Part shown: piece by piece, positions 31,091 to 38,929 of the stretch
Layout of the letters: the number at the start of each line of letters is the position of its first letter
How positions within the stretch are numbered: the first letter of the stretch is position 1
Made by a program: the position numbers and the translations under genes
Assembly: GCF_018131075.1 (NCBI RefSeq)
Contig: NZ_JAFCLS010000063.1
Location: forward strand, 1 to 39,269
DNA: 39,269 nt
Reading direction: 5' to 3'
Origin: Bradyrhizobium sp. JYMT SZCCT0428
Lineage (GTDB): Bacteria; Pseudomonadota; Alphaproteobacteria; Rhizobiales; Xanthobacteraceae
Notes under the pieces: model-generated
What the model saw: only the letters and a program-made list of their open reading frames with translations
Database searches by the model: none
What the model was told of the DNA's origin: nothing

Positions 31091-31291
31091 ATGACCGAAG
31101 CAATCAATGCGAGCGACGTTCTGAATGCGCAGGAACTCGATGCGGTGTCTGGCGGCTTTATGCGGCTCCCCTTGGTGGCGGTCAAAGTGCTGGAAATCAA
31201 AGGCGGAGGAACGGGCGGTGGTGGGGGTGGTCAGAACGATCCGGCCCAAATGTTTCAACAGATTTTGCAGCAACTGACCCAACAGGGGTAA
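31091..31291 (+). CDS. GG-leader small peptide 4
   Basis: A 66-residue peptide. The leader MTEAINASDVLNAQELDAVS ends in GG. The core starts FMRLPLVAVKVLEIK, then a poly-Gly run (GGGTGGGGGG), then QNDPAQMFQQILQQLTQQG, rich in Gln. AAGGGGAA precedes the ATG (GTG 31088 is also possible). The Gly run and Gln-rich tail recall microcin-like or aggregation-prone cores, but no modification enzymes are nearby. The leader is closely related in form to peptides 1-3. Function is inferred only from the leader and regulation. Confidence 0.75.
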   Translation: MTEAINASDVLNAQELDAVSGGFMRLPLVAVKVLEIKGGGTGGGGGGQNDPAQMFQQILQQLTQQG

Positions 31292-31640
31292 GCGCACCGG
31301 GTGCAGGCCGACGCGGCGTGATGACTGTCGGCGCGGGACCGTCGAGGGATGGCGACCTGCGCAGTCGGCGCTAAGGTACTGTGAAGGCCGAAAATCCGAT
31401 GCGGGCCCGGTGCGAGCGTATTTGCAATCGCGCATTCCCGGTTTTAGTTTCTGTACGATCCGTCCATAATAGGCGGCGCGCGCCGATGGACCACAAGCAG
31501 CCTCAAACTGCGAATGCTTGATGGCTGCTTCCGCCCCGGGAGCGGACATTGCCAGTGAGACCAGTCATGTCCGGACAGTGCCCACAGCGGTCATTCGGCT
31601 ACGTTGCCGGGAATGCCGAGCTTGACCCGCGTGCAGCTCA
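31292..31640. other. Intergenic region without recognised content
   Basis: About 350 bases between GG peptide 4 and the end of the convergent GFA-family gene. No ribosome-binding site with a protein-like frame and no strong hairpin were seen. Confidence 0.5.
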
Positions 31641-32117
31641 CTAGACCTTCCGCGCGAGTGGCTTTTGAGGATTGCCTTGTTCGTCCATCATATTGGCGCT
31701 GAAGCAGTCAACATCCTCGGGAAGGAGAGTCCATGCCGCGGCGCTGCGCGTGAAGATGTGCGAGTCAGGTTTTACCCAAGATGGATCATCGTAAACGCCG
31801 GCGTAAATGATCTGAAGAGTGGGAAACCGCTCCAGGGTTACCCCGAGGCGAGTGCCGCAAGTTGGGCAGAAGTTGTAGTGTAGCAGTCGTCCGTGATCTG
31901 GCGAGCGATACGTGTACGTGCTGGAAGGGGCACCTTCGAAGCCTACGGCCTTTCGAAGAAAAATCAGTTCGACAGTGAATGCGCTACCGGAGGTACGTTG
32001 GCAGAGCGGGCAATGACAAACCGTGACCTTTATCGGGGCTCCCACGGTCCGAAATCGTACTGCGCCGCACAAGCATCCGCCCTCGTGAAGCTCTTCGCTC
32101 TTGCCGCCATCATTCAT
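31641..32117 (-). CDS. GFA family (Mss4-like fold) zinc protein
   Basis: A 158-residue protein of the glutathione-dependent formaldehyde-activating enzyme (GFA) family. Zinc cysteines are present in GGCLCGAVRF, VCHCPLCQRTSGS and NFCPTCGTRLG. The family name comes from Gfa of Paracoccus, which binds glutathione and formaldehyde, but most members have unassigned roles, so formaldehyde activity is not implied here. ATG 32117 has GGGGGCG ahead and is preferred over an upstream start at 32138. It stands alone between the GG-peptide region and the GST region. Confidence 0.92.
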   Translation of the reverse strand: MNDGGKSEELHEGGCLCGAVRFRTVGAPIKVTVCHCPLCQRTSGSAFTVELIFLRKAVGFEGAPSSTYTYRSPDHGRLLHYNFCPTCGTRLGVTLERFPTLQIIYAGVYDDPSWVKPDSHIFTRSAAAWTLLPEDVDCFSANMMDEQGNPQKPLARKV

Positions 32118-32312
32118 TGTTCGCCCCCGGCTTCTCAACCCGAAGGTAGGCCAACTGCAGGCGTCACCACAACCTCATCGAATGTCCGTGTTGGGTCAAA
32201 GTGAGAAGCCCGGACGTTCAACCGGCAGGTCGGCTGACATGTACGCGCCACGTCGGCCGCGTCATTGCCCTGTCGGTTGAGCCCTTGTACAAACCGAGTG
32301 GGAGGAGTTTTG

Positions 32313-32456
32313 TTGGCTCGTGAGCAGCGCCGATTGGCGGCAATCGTTACAGCCGGTGTGGTCGGCTATTCGCACGCCGCCTATGAGCAGATCTGCTATT
32401 CGTCGCTGATGCCGCGCACCTATCGCAGCGCGCGGCTGCTGGAGAGGGTCGACTGA
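32313..32456 (+). pseudogene. Fused remnant: cyclase N terminus joined to an unrelated C terminus
   Basis: A 47-codon frame from TTG 32313 with a strong GGGAGGAG ahead. It reads LAREQRRLAAIVTAGVVGYS, the start of a class III adenylate cyclase of the kind intact at 36177-37958, but with the metal-binding Asp of the usual AADVVGYS changed to Gly. It then switches to HAAYEQICYSSLMPRTYRSA and ends RLLERVD. That second part resembles the tail of some other, unidentified enzyme, and its stop overlaps the GST start as TGATG, as in a former operon. A deletion has probably fused two genes. The start region still has a good translation signal, so a short product may be made. Confidence 0.7.
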
Positions 32457-33076
32457 TGGCCACGCTCTATCACGTGCCCACCTCGCGCTCGCTCCGCGTG
32501 CTGTGGACGCTGGAGGAGATCGGCGCCACGGTCGAAGTGAAGTCTCTGGGTGTTCGGCCGCGGCTGCAGGAGCCCGAGTATCTCGCGATCAATCCGGCCG
32601 GCACGCTGCCCGCCCTAATCGACGGCGACCGGGCGATCTACGAATCGCTGGCGATCTGCGAATACCTGGCGGCCCGGCATGGTTCCGACCTGGTCGTGGC
32701 GCCGGACGAGCCGGAGCGGCCGGAGTTCGTGCAATGGCTGTTGTACGGCGAGGCTACACTGCAAGCGCCGCTCTCCGCGATCGCGCGCGTCCGCCGCATC
32801 CGGAACAAGACGCCGGAGATGCAGACCGGCATCGATGCCGTGCTGGCTGATGCTCGCCACTCGCTCTCGATGCGGGCAAAGCTACTCGAGCAGCGGCTGG
32901 AGGGTCGTGACTTTCTGGTGGCGGGGCGGATGACGCTCGCCGACATTTCGGTCGGCTATCCGCTCAACCACATGGGAAAGCCCGACTTCGCCTCGCTGCT
33001 CGGTCCCCGCGCCACGGCCTATCGTGAGCGCCTGCTTGCGCGGCCAGCGTTCCAGCGCGCCGCGGCCGTTCCCTAG
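32456..33076 (+). CDS. Glutathione S-transferase family protein
   Basis: A 206-residue GST. The N-terminal thioredoxin-like domain reads MATLYHVPTSRSLRVLWTLE, with SRSLR in the position of the active-site Ser/Thr, and NPAGTLPALIDGDRAIYESL (the cis-Pro and glutathione-binding segments). The C-terminal helical domain includes LEQRLEGRDFLVAGRMTLAD and ISVGYPLNHM. Many rhizobial GSTs conjugate or isomerise aromatic or halogenated compounds; the substrate cannot be assigned. The start overlaps the stop of the preceding broken frame, implying translational coupling in the ancestral operon. Downstream, GTCCGC/GCGGAC arms at 33132-33157 may act as a transcript end. Confidence 0.92.
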   Translation: MATLYHVPTSRSLRVLWTLEEIGATVEVKSLGVRPRLQEPEYLAINPAGTLPALIDGDRAIYESLAICEYLAARHGSDLVVAPDEPERPEFVQWLLYGEATLQAPLSAIARVRRIRNKTPEMQTGIDAVLADARHSLSMRAKLLEQRLEGRDFLVAGRMTLADISVGYPLNHMGKPDFASLLGPRATAYRERLLARPAFQRAAAVP

Positions 33077-33131
33077 CCTGGGCGGCGCCCGGAATATAAA
33101 AGGCGGCCTTTACGCTGACTTGAGTAGAGAG

Positions 33132-33157
33132 GTCCGCTTCCGATGTTAAAGGCGGAC
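33132..33157. repeat. GTCCGC inverted repeat
   Basis: GTCCGC (33132-33137), 14 bases, GCGGAC (33152-33157), within GAGGTCCGCTTCC...GGCGGACTCC. It is in the gap between the convergent GST and DUF1254 genes. Similar AGTCCGCTT...GCGGACT units are common in Bradyrhizobium-type genomes (from memory). Confidence 0.5.
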
Positions 33158-33204
33158 TCCGGTCGCGTGCCTTATCATGTCTCAGAAGTGCTGCCAGGAG
33201 CGAC

Positions 33205-34608
33205 CTAATTCATCCTTTGTACCGGCGGCGGCGTCCAAGAACCGGCCAGAAATTCTGACTTCGGCGAATAGAGCCGCATCAGTAGCGTGAACGGCTTTTT
33301 GGCGACGGGCAGCCAATTCGCCTCCTTATCACCGCCGGGTGTGTCCGCCCGTATGTACAGATCAAGCGAGCCGTCAACACTGGTGACGAGTTTGTCACGG
33401 TCGCCCAGTGCCATCCGATTAAGCGCATTCGGGATGAAATAGCCGTCGGTGTCGTACGCCGTGACAGACCAGAACGCATCGACAGGCGGAAACTTACCCT
33501 TGTCGAAATGCAGGACGTAGCTGCTGTTGCCATCGAGCGGCCGGCCATCGCTATCCGTGGAAAGCGAAGGATAGACGGCATCCTGCGGCAGGTTTTCGCC
33601 GAGGCAGCACAAGGCGATGGCGGCCCGATAGACGTAGTCCACCCCGTACACACCGCCGCGGGTGGTATAGACCCAATCCTTCCCTCCTTCGCCGCCTGCC
33701 TGCCTGGCGGCTTTGGCGAGCAAAGCCTTGCCGTCGCCGGAGCCGCGCTCGAATGCCTGTTTGATTTGCGGCGGTGTGACATTGAGATCAAAATTTTGGC
33801 CCACCTTGAAGCCCACGCGCTCAAGTCGATGGATCATCGGATAGTCGAACGGTCCCGGCGGGTTATCCTTCAGGAGTTCTGCGAAGCGGGCGAAGTATGC
33901 TGCCGCATCCATCTTCTCGATCTGCAAGGGCTGTGGTGTTCTCATGTCGATAGCCGGATCGACGATGCCTTTCGGCGCTGTGTAGTTGCCCTTGCCCCAT
34001 GCCGACAGCGGCGTCAGCTTGTAGCTCGCCTGAATCTTGTAGACGTTGTCGTAGTCCGCGACGCCGTTGGTTTGAGTGCGTCCGCCGACGCCCACGAAGC
34101 GGGTGGGACTGCGGATGATTTCGAGCCCTGCCGGAGGTTGTCCCTGCCAGCTTGGGCCGACAAGTAGAAACTCGCGAGCAGAGTTGCGCCCAGTGGTGCG
34201 CGTACCCGGCACGGCGAATACGTCGGTCCAGAAGCTTAGCAGGGGCAGCATGAAGTAGCGATCTATCGCCGGCACAGAGAGCACGATCGGTTCAGGGCCG
34301 AGATCAAGGTGGGCGCTTGAGTAGAGCGTATCGACGTTTGCCCGTACCACGGCCTTGAAGTCCGCTGGAGGGAAAGCACGGGCGTGACTAAACTGGTTAT
34401 AAGGTCCCTGCGTTACGATGCCGGTCGGCGCGGCATAGTTAGCTCCCTGCCGCGTGAAGACATCCATCAACAGCAACGGATAGGCGTAGACATACGCGTC
34501 CTTTGCGATGTCATAGGATTCCTGTTCAGAAACGTCTTGCGATGACGCCGACGAGATGGGCGCCAGGGCGAGTCCAAGTGCAATGATTCCCAGAATCGTT
34601 CTGCTCAT
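33205..34608 (-). CDS. DUF1254/DUF1214 domain protein, exported (copy 1)
   Basis: A 467-residue protein with a signal peptide (SRTILGIIALGLALAPISSA, cleavage near SSQDV). The N-terminal DUF1254 region shows YAYPLLLMDVFTRQ, FPPADFKAVVRANVDTLYSS, and RYFMLPLLSFWTDVFAVPGT. The C-terminal DUF1214 region shows SYVLHFDKGKFPPVDAFWSV, TAYDTDGYFIPNALNRMALG and SLDLYIRADTPGGDKEANWL, ending with a P-F-T-L-L-M-R-L-Y motif. The family is widespread and of unproven biochemical role; some members occur near transporters or lipid genes. It starts 30 bases after the stop of a related gene, so the two form an operon. Confidence 0.92.
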   Translation of the reverse strand: MSRTILGIIALGLALAPISSASSQDVSEQESYDIAKDAYVYAYPLLLMDVFTRQGANYAAPTGIVTQGPYNQFSHARAFPPADFKAVVRANVDTLYSSAHLDLGPEPIVLSVPAIDRYFMLPLLSFWTDVFAVPGTRTTGRNSAREFLLVGPSWQGQPPAGLEIIRSPTRFVGVGGRTQTNGVADYDNVYKIQASYKLTPLSAWGKGNYTAPKGIVDPAIDMRTPQPLQIEKMDAAAYFARFAELLKDNPPGPFDYPMIHRLERVGFKVGQNFDLNVTPPQIKQAFERGSGDGKALLAKAARQAGGEGGKDWVYTTRGGVYGVDYVYRAAIALCCLGENLPQDAVYPSLSTDSDGRPLDGNSSYVLHFDKGKFPPVDAFWSVTAYDTDGYFIPNALNRMALGDRDKLVTSVDGSLDLYIRADTPGGDKEANWLPVAKKPFTLLMRLYSPKSEFLAGSWTPPPVQRMN

Positions 34609-34638
34609 GGCCCGCTCCGTTTCGTTCGGCCCAAGGCA

Positions 34639-36042
34639 TCATAGGTTCGAAATCTGCTCCAGATCCGACAGCTTCCATGTCTTCTCGAACAGCGGCTTGT
34701 CGGGATCGTAAAAGCGCATGGCGGGGAAGAACGCCTTTCCCGGTGCGGTGTAGATCCAGTTTGCCTCCTTGCCTTCTGGTGCCTTGGGACCGAAGTAGAT
34801 GTCTACCGAGCCGTCGGCGTTCCGCTGCATGGCCTGATTGTAGCTATCAAGCGTAACCACCGGCGCTTCACGTATGTGCGCCGCGGTATCCACCGCGTAC
34901 ACGATCATTGACCAGTATTGCTTCGCCAGAACGTTGGCCGGGATGTGCACCTTGTAGGTCCGCTCGCCGCTCAGCCGATCGCCGCTGCTATCGCTGAATG
35001 CGAAGAGATACACCAAGCTTTCGCCCGTCTTTTTCGGCAGGCCAAAAGCGGAGTAGTTCGCCCAGCCGCGAGCGTCCACGTCCAACATTTCGGCGGTCTG
35101 GAAGGTGAAACCAGATTTGATGCCCTTCGGGTCAGGTGGGGACCATTTTCGATCCGGCCACCACGGTTGGCTGTATGAGGTCAGTCCTTCGATGAACAAT
35201 GCTTTTGCTTCCCGCGCTGCGGCCCGCAATATAGTCTGTGTCGCCGCGTCGGGTTTGAAGGCTTTGCCCTTCTCAATGCCGATACTTTTGAGCATGCCCA
35301 TCGTGATTAAATCGCGCGGCAGCACCGGTTCTTCCTGAACCATGCGGTTGAGTCTCTCAAAAAACCGTTCGTCGAAATCGGCAATACCATCGAAGGTTTT
35401 TCCGTAAATATCGATGTAGCGCTGCTCTTGCGGGTTGGCGGCCTGCGCGAGCGGGTAGACCCGTATCTTCTTCACCAACGCCAATGCAGCCGCGACATCG
35501 GTCTCGCTTGGACTGTTGCGGATTGCCCGATAAAGCGCGTAGCCGTTGTATGTCGGATATTTGACGGGAATGTAGCCTGCGGGGATTTCCGCATTGAAGT
35601 CCGGCGGCAGCAGCAGGTACTTCGCACCCTTGCCCTGGTCGAGGCCCGCAGGGCCTATATCGTTCATCGGCTCATCCCAGGCATTGACCATGGAGCCCAG
35701 GAGCCCGGCGCCCATAGCCGCCGGAATCTCCACCGCGACCGGACCGTCTTTCAAATTGTAGTTGAAATAGATGTAGTTCGTCGAAGCGTTGGGCGTCGTG
35801 ACCTGGAATTTCCAATTCTGTGGTGTTGAGAAGTAACAAATGTCGTTGTACTTAGCTCCGACATCGCGGAAGTACGCCTCCCGCATCGCGTCCGTATTGA
35901 CCAGCGGCATGCCCCATATCGCCGCTTCAACGGCGCGCCGCTCGATCGTGCGACGGGCAAGACCATCGGCGGAGTAGTTCTGCGCAAATGCGCTCGTTGC
36001 GGCTGAGAAAAGAAAGATGCACGCGGCGAGGACAGCTTTCAT
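34639..36042 (-). CDS. DUF1254/DUF1214 domain protein, exported (copy 2)
   Basis: A 467-residue protein with a signal peptide (MKAVLAACIFLFSAATSAFA). Domain segments: RRAVEAAIWGMPLVNTDAMR, PNASTNYIYFNYNLKDGPVA (corresponding to the NVDTLYSS block of the first copy, here NASTNYIYFN), TYKVHIPANVLAKQYWSMIV, YAVDTAAHIREAPVVTLDSY and SVDIYFGPKAPEGKEANWIY, and the ending FFPAMRFYDPDKP. It is the same length as the downstream copy but quite diverged, so the pair is an old duplication or two subfamilies working together. The start at 36042 is chosen for the signal peptide and a GGGAG eight bases ahead; GTG 36051 and ATG 36048 are alternatives. Confidence 0.92.
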   Translation of the reverse strand: MKAVLAACIFLFSAATSAFAQNYSADGLARRTIERRAVEAAIWGMPLVNTDAMREAYFRDVGAKYNDICYFSTPQNWKFQVTTPNASTNYIYFNYNLKDGPVAVEIPAAMGAGLLGSMVNAWDEPMNDIGPAGLDQGKGAKYLLLPPDFNAEIPAGYIPVKYPTYNGYALYRAIRNSPSETDVAAALALVKKIRVYPLAQAANPQEQRYIDIYGKTFDGIADFDERFFERLNRMVQEEPVLPRDLITMGMLKSIGIEKGKAFKPDAATQTILRAAAREAKALFIEGLTSYSQPWWPDRKWSPPDPKGIKSGFTFQTAEMLDVDARGWANYSAFGLPKKTGESLVYLFAFSDSSGDRLSGERTYKVHIPANVLAKQYWSMIVYAVDTAAHIREAPVVTLDSYNQAMQRNADGSVDIYFGPKAPEGKEANWIYTAPGKAFFPAMRFYDPDKPLFEKTWKLSDLEQISNL

Positions 36043-36176
36043 GAGCATCACTCCCGGCTCTATCGCAGAAAGTGTATGCCTCCCACGTGGCGGGTCAATA
36101 TCCGCTTGGGTGCCATTAGCGGAAGTCGCACTTCATTCGTTCACTCGTAGCCACGGGCGAACACTGGCTGCGATGG

Positions 36177-37958
36177 TCATTCAGGCAGCCCGGCTTGCCG
36201 CAATCCTTCTTCCAATCGCGAGAGGTCTTCGGCCCGTCGAAAAGGGGGGAGCACGTATTTGAGATTGGAAATACGTAGCGCGGGATTGAGTTGCCGCAGC
36301 CGAGCCATTGCCTTGTGTGCTTGCTCCGGTCGCCCGGCCATTGCATTGCTCGCGGCGGCAATGCGTAAACCAGGTTGAAAGTCCGGACTGTCCTGCAATG
36401 CCATTGCCGCCCATGACACAGCTTCGTTATAGCGGCCCAGTAAGAAATGGGCATACGCGGTCCCGCCTCGCATTGCTCTCAGAAACGGATCAAATGGGCT
36501 CAGGCGCATGGCACGAGCGAAGCGCTCGATTGCCCATTCTGGCTCGCCGAGAAAGTTTTTTACCCAGCCGCCGGAATTCCATGCCTGGGCCAAATTGGAA
36601 TTGAGCGCAAGCGCGCGATCGATCAAGGCGGCGCCCACCTCGAGATCGCGAACAAAGTGTGCTAGCGCAAACCCGCCGGTGGCGAGTGCGATCGCGTCAT
36701 CCTTGCCCAACTCAACCGCCCGCTGGGCGAGCCTCGTCACTTCGGCAATCTCGTTCGCTGTGTCTGAAATCCAGCCATTGTTCTTGGCCGTAGAGTAGCA
36801 AAAGGCGGCACGACCGTAGGCGGACGCAATATCGGGGTCGAGCGCGATTGCGCTGTTGAACAGGCGCAACGCCTCCTCGTTCGCTTGCCGGTTGTCAAAT
36901 TGATAGAACGCGGCCAAACCACGTAAATAGAGGGCATAGGCGTCGAGACTCTCGGTCGGCTTGCGCCTGGCACGCTCGATCTCGGCTTTTTCCACCGCTG
37001 GCGCGATCGCCCCGACGACGCTCTCGGTCACCTGGTCCTGCAAATCGAAGATATCGCCGAGGCCGCCATCAAACCGGTCCGCCCAAAGATGTGCGCCCGT
37101 GGCGGTATCGACGAGCTGTCCCGTGATGCGCACCCGGTTTGCCGCCTTGCGAACGCTGCCTTCCAACACGTAGCGCACCCCCAGCTCACGCCCGACCTGC
37201 TTCACGTCGACGGCGCGCCCCTTGTAGGTAAAGCTCGAGTTGCGGGCGATGACGAACAGCGCCTTGAAATGCGACAGCGCGGTAATGATCTCCTCCACAA
37301 TTCCATCAGCGAAGTAGTCCTGTTCCGGATCACCGCTCATGTTCTGGAATGGAAGCACAGCGATCGATGGCTTATCAGGAAGGGCAAGGGCGGGCTTCGA
37401 TTCTGGCGAAACTGTCGTTTTCGATTCCTTCGCGCCAGAAATCGCGAACACTTGCAGCGGTCGCGCGATGTTCTTCAGCGCGATCTCGCCCTTGTCGTCA
37501 AAACACACATTGATCCGGTCACGGACCTGATCGTGAACAGCACGAGAGATCGAAATGCCTCCCGGCACAGCGATGCTTTCAAGCCGTGCTGCGATATTGA
37601 CGCCATCGCCGAAGATATCGTTGTCGTCGAGAATGATGTCTCCCAGATGGATTCCGATGCGGAACTCGATACGCCTGGCCTGGGGTATCTCCGTGTTCTC
37701 GTCAGCCATGTCGCGCTGAATTTCGACGGCGCATCGCGCTGCATCGACGGCACTGGCAAATTCGACCAGCATACCGTCGCCAGTGGTCTTGACGATGCGG
37801 CCGCGATGTTTGGCGACTGTGGGGTCGACAAGCGTTTTTCTGAAAGCCTTCAGTTGCGCCAGCGTGCCTTCCTCGTCGGCACCAATCAAGCGGCTATAAC
37901 CGGCGACATCCGCCGCCAGAATAGCCGTCAGTCGCCGCTCTACGGGCTCGCTGCTCAT
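36177..37958 (-). CDS. Class III adenylate/guanylate cyclase with TolB-like and TPR regions
   Basis: A 593-residue protein. The cyclase homology domain (residues about 5-185) shows RRLTAILAADVAGYSRLIGA with the first metal Asp, KTTGDGMLVEFASAVDAARC with the second metal Asp, RIEFRIGIHLGDII, and FGDGVNIAARLESIA with the Asn/Arg transition-state pair. A TolB-like amidohydrolase-independent segment follows (KPSIAVLPFQNMSGDPEQDY, FADGIVEEIITALS), then TPR-type helices to the C terminus (LRGLAAFYQFDNRQANEEAL, ALNSNLAQAWNSGGWV). It would make cAMP in response to an unknown signal and use the TPRs for protein contacts. CGGGAGCG precedes ATG 37958. DUF1254 genes lie downstream on the same strand, 134 bases away. 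cAMP output is relevant to the CRP-like sites in this window, but a connection is only inferred. Confidence 0.93.
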   Translation of the reverse strand: MSSEPVERRLTAILAADVAGYSRLIGADEEGTLAQLKAFRKTLVDPTVAKHRGRIVKTTGDGMLVEFASAVDAARCAVEIQRDMADENTEIPQARRIEFRIGIHLGDIILDDNDIFGDGVNIAARLESIAVPGGISISRAVHDQVRDRINVCFDDKGEIALKNIARPLQVFAISGAKESKTTVSPESKPALALPDKPSIAVLPFQNMSGDPEQDYFADGIVEEIITALSHFKALFVIARNSSFTYKGRAVDVKQVGRELGVRYVLEGSVRKAANRVRITGQLVDTATGAHLWADRFDGGLGDIFDLQDQVTESVVGAIAPAVEKAEIERARRKPTESLDAYALYLRGLAAFYQFDNRQANEEALRLFNSAIALDPDIASAYGRAAFCYSTAKNNGWISDTANEIAEVTRLAQRAVELGKDDAIALATGGFALAHFVRDLEVGAALIDRALALNSNLAQAWNSGGWVKNFLGEPEWAIERFARAMRLSPFDPFLRAMRGGTAYAHFLLGRYNEAVSWAAMALQDSPDFQPGLRIAAASNAMAGRPEQAHKAMARLRQLNPALRISNLKYVLPPFRRAEDLSRLEEGLRQAGLPE

Positions 37959-38359
37959 AGACACGCTCCCGGCTCGGGAAACTAGTTGTCCATCATAGCA
38001 GCATCGTGGGCGGCTGTCCGGGCAGGACCAATGTCCGATTTGGGTCATTTTCTGACTCCGCGCGGTCCAGACCGATGTCAGCTCTTGCTGTGACAGCAGA
38101 CATTAACGGGGACCTCCATCGGTTGTCCGGGTCCTGTGAAGGGCGCGACTTTGCGCCGGGACCGCGCGACTGCGACGTTTGAGGATATTTGCCCTCGCGC
38201 AATCCCGGCTTGATTTTGTGCCGCTCGGTACACGAGGTGGTGCGTCAATGAAACAGTGTACCTTAGGACAATGTCCTTTGATCCAATTGTGGAGACCTTC
38301 AGTCTATTTCACGTTAGGTCCGGGCGTTTCGCGGCATCACACTCGCTTGGGAAGAGATT

Positions 38360-38545
38360 ATGTCTGGCGCTTCAATCTATAGCTACGGCAGCAAGCCACC
38401 AATCACGACCGAAAATCTCTCCTGCGAAGGCTCAGGAAAAATTGCGAACGTAGCGCCGTTTCGACCAAACAGTGAGCCTCAACTTGCGATGGATCGGCTC
38501 TTACGCGAATACCTCGCACGCAAATCGCCAGGGGCGCGCGGGTGA
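38360..38545 (+). CDS. Possible small hypothetical protein
   Basis: A 61-codon frame with GGGAAGAG just ahead of the ATG. It reads MSGASIYSYGSKPPITTENL, SCEGSGKIANVAPFRPNSEP, QLAMDRLLREYLARKS. The composition is plausible for a short soluble protein with a helical end, but there is no family match I recognise and the surroundings are gene debris. GGTACAC (38227-38233) and GTGTACC (38256-38262) form a weak inverted repeat about 100 bases upstream. Low certainty. Confidence 0.4.
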   Translation: MSGASIYSYGSKPPITTENLSCEGSGKIANVAPFRPNSEPQLAMDRLLREYLARKSPGARG

Positions 38546-38564
38546 ACCAAGACGTTCCGGGGCC

Positions 38565-38780
38565 TCACGTGCCCCGCTGCTTGAGCGCCCACAGCCGATA
38601 GGCTTCGTCCTCGTTGCGGGTCCGGCTCTATCGGCGGCGGGAACAGCTTCGCGCCTTCCACACGGAAATGATCGCGACCGCGGCCCAGGTTTTTCCCGGC
38701 TTGTGTGTGCTGATCGTTGGCCCAGTCGGGGATCGTCGGCGCGAACGACTGACGAAGACGACCGCTGAAACGCGAAGTCT
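38565..38780 (-). pseudogene. Frameshifted 3' remnant of an unidentified gene
   Basis: The minus strand reads SFAPTIPDWANDQHTQAGKN, LGRGRDHFRVEGAKLFPPPI, EPDP. After a one-base shift near 38614-38620 it continues NEDEAYRLWALKQRGT and a TGA at 38565-38567. The two pieces together look like a genuine protein C terminus (charged, then an E-D-E-A-Y-R-L-W-A-L helix). Upstream the frame runs into the dispersed repeat at 38741-38886, so the 5' part is missing or replaced. I recall similar tails in Bradyrhizobium hypothetical proteins but cannot name the family. Confidence 0.55.
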
Positions 38781-38886
38781 TGACCCATCCGTCGATTGCA
38801 ACGGTCACGCGGCGCCGCGTGATCCCGGGGAGCACATGCGGATTCGATAGGGACAGGCCGCGACAAATTAGCGCGACGGGCAAATC
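38741..38886. repeat. Dispersed repeat, copy B
   Basis: The second copy of the element at 29989-30128, in the same orientation, about 145 bases with mismatches and small indels. Shared blocks are the same as listed for copy A. It ends near CAAATC at 38886. Confidence 0.8.
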
Positions 38887-38929
38887 AATTCTGATTTACG
38901 GAAATCATGTCAAGTACAAAGTTTCTGTA

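Noticed and set aside
37475..37831. 118-codon frame inside the cyclase gene
   Set aside because: Same-strand shadow in another frame of the cyclase domain; no independent start signal.
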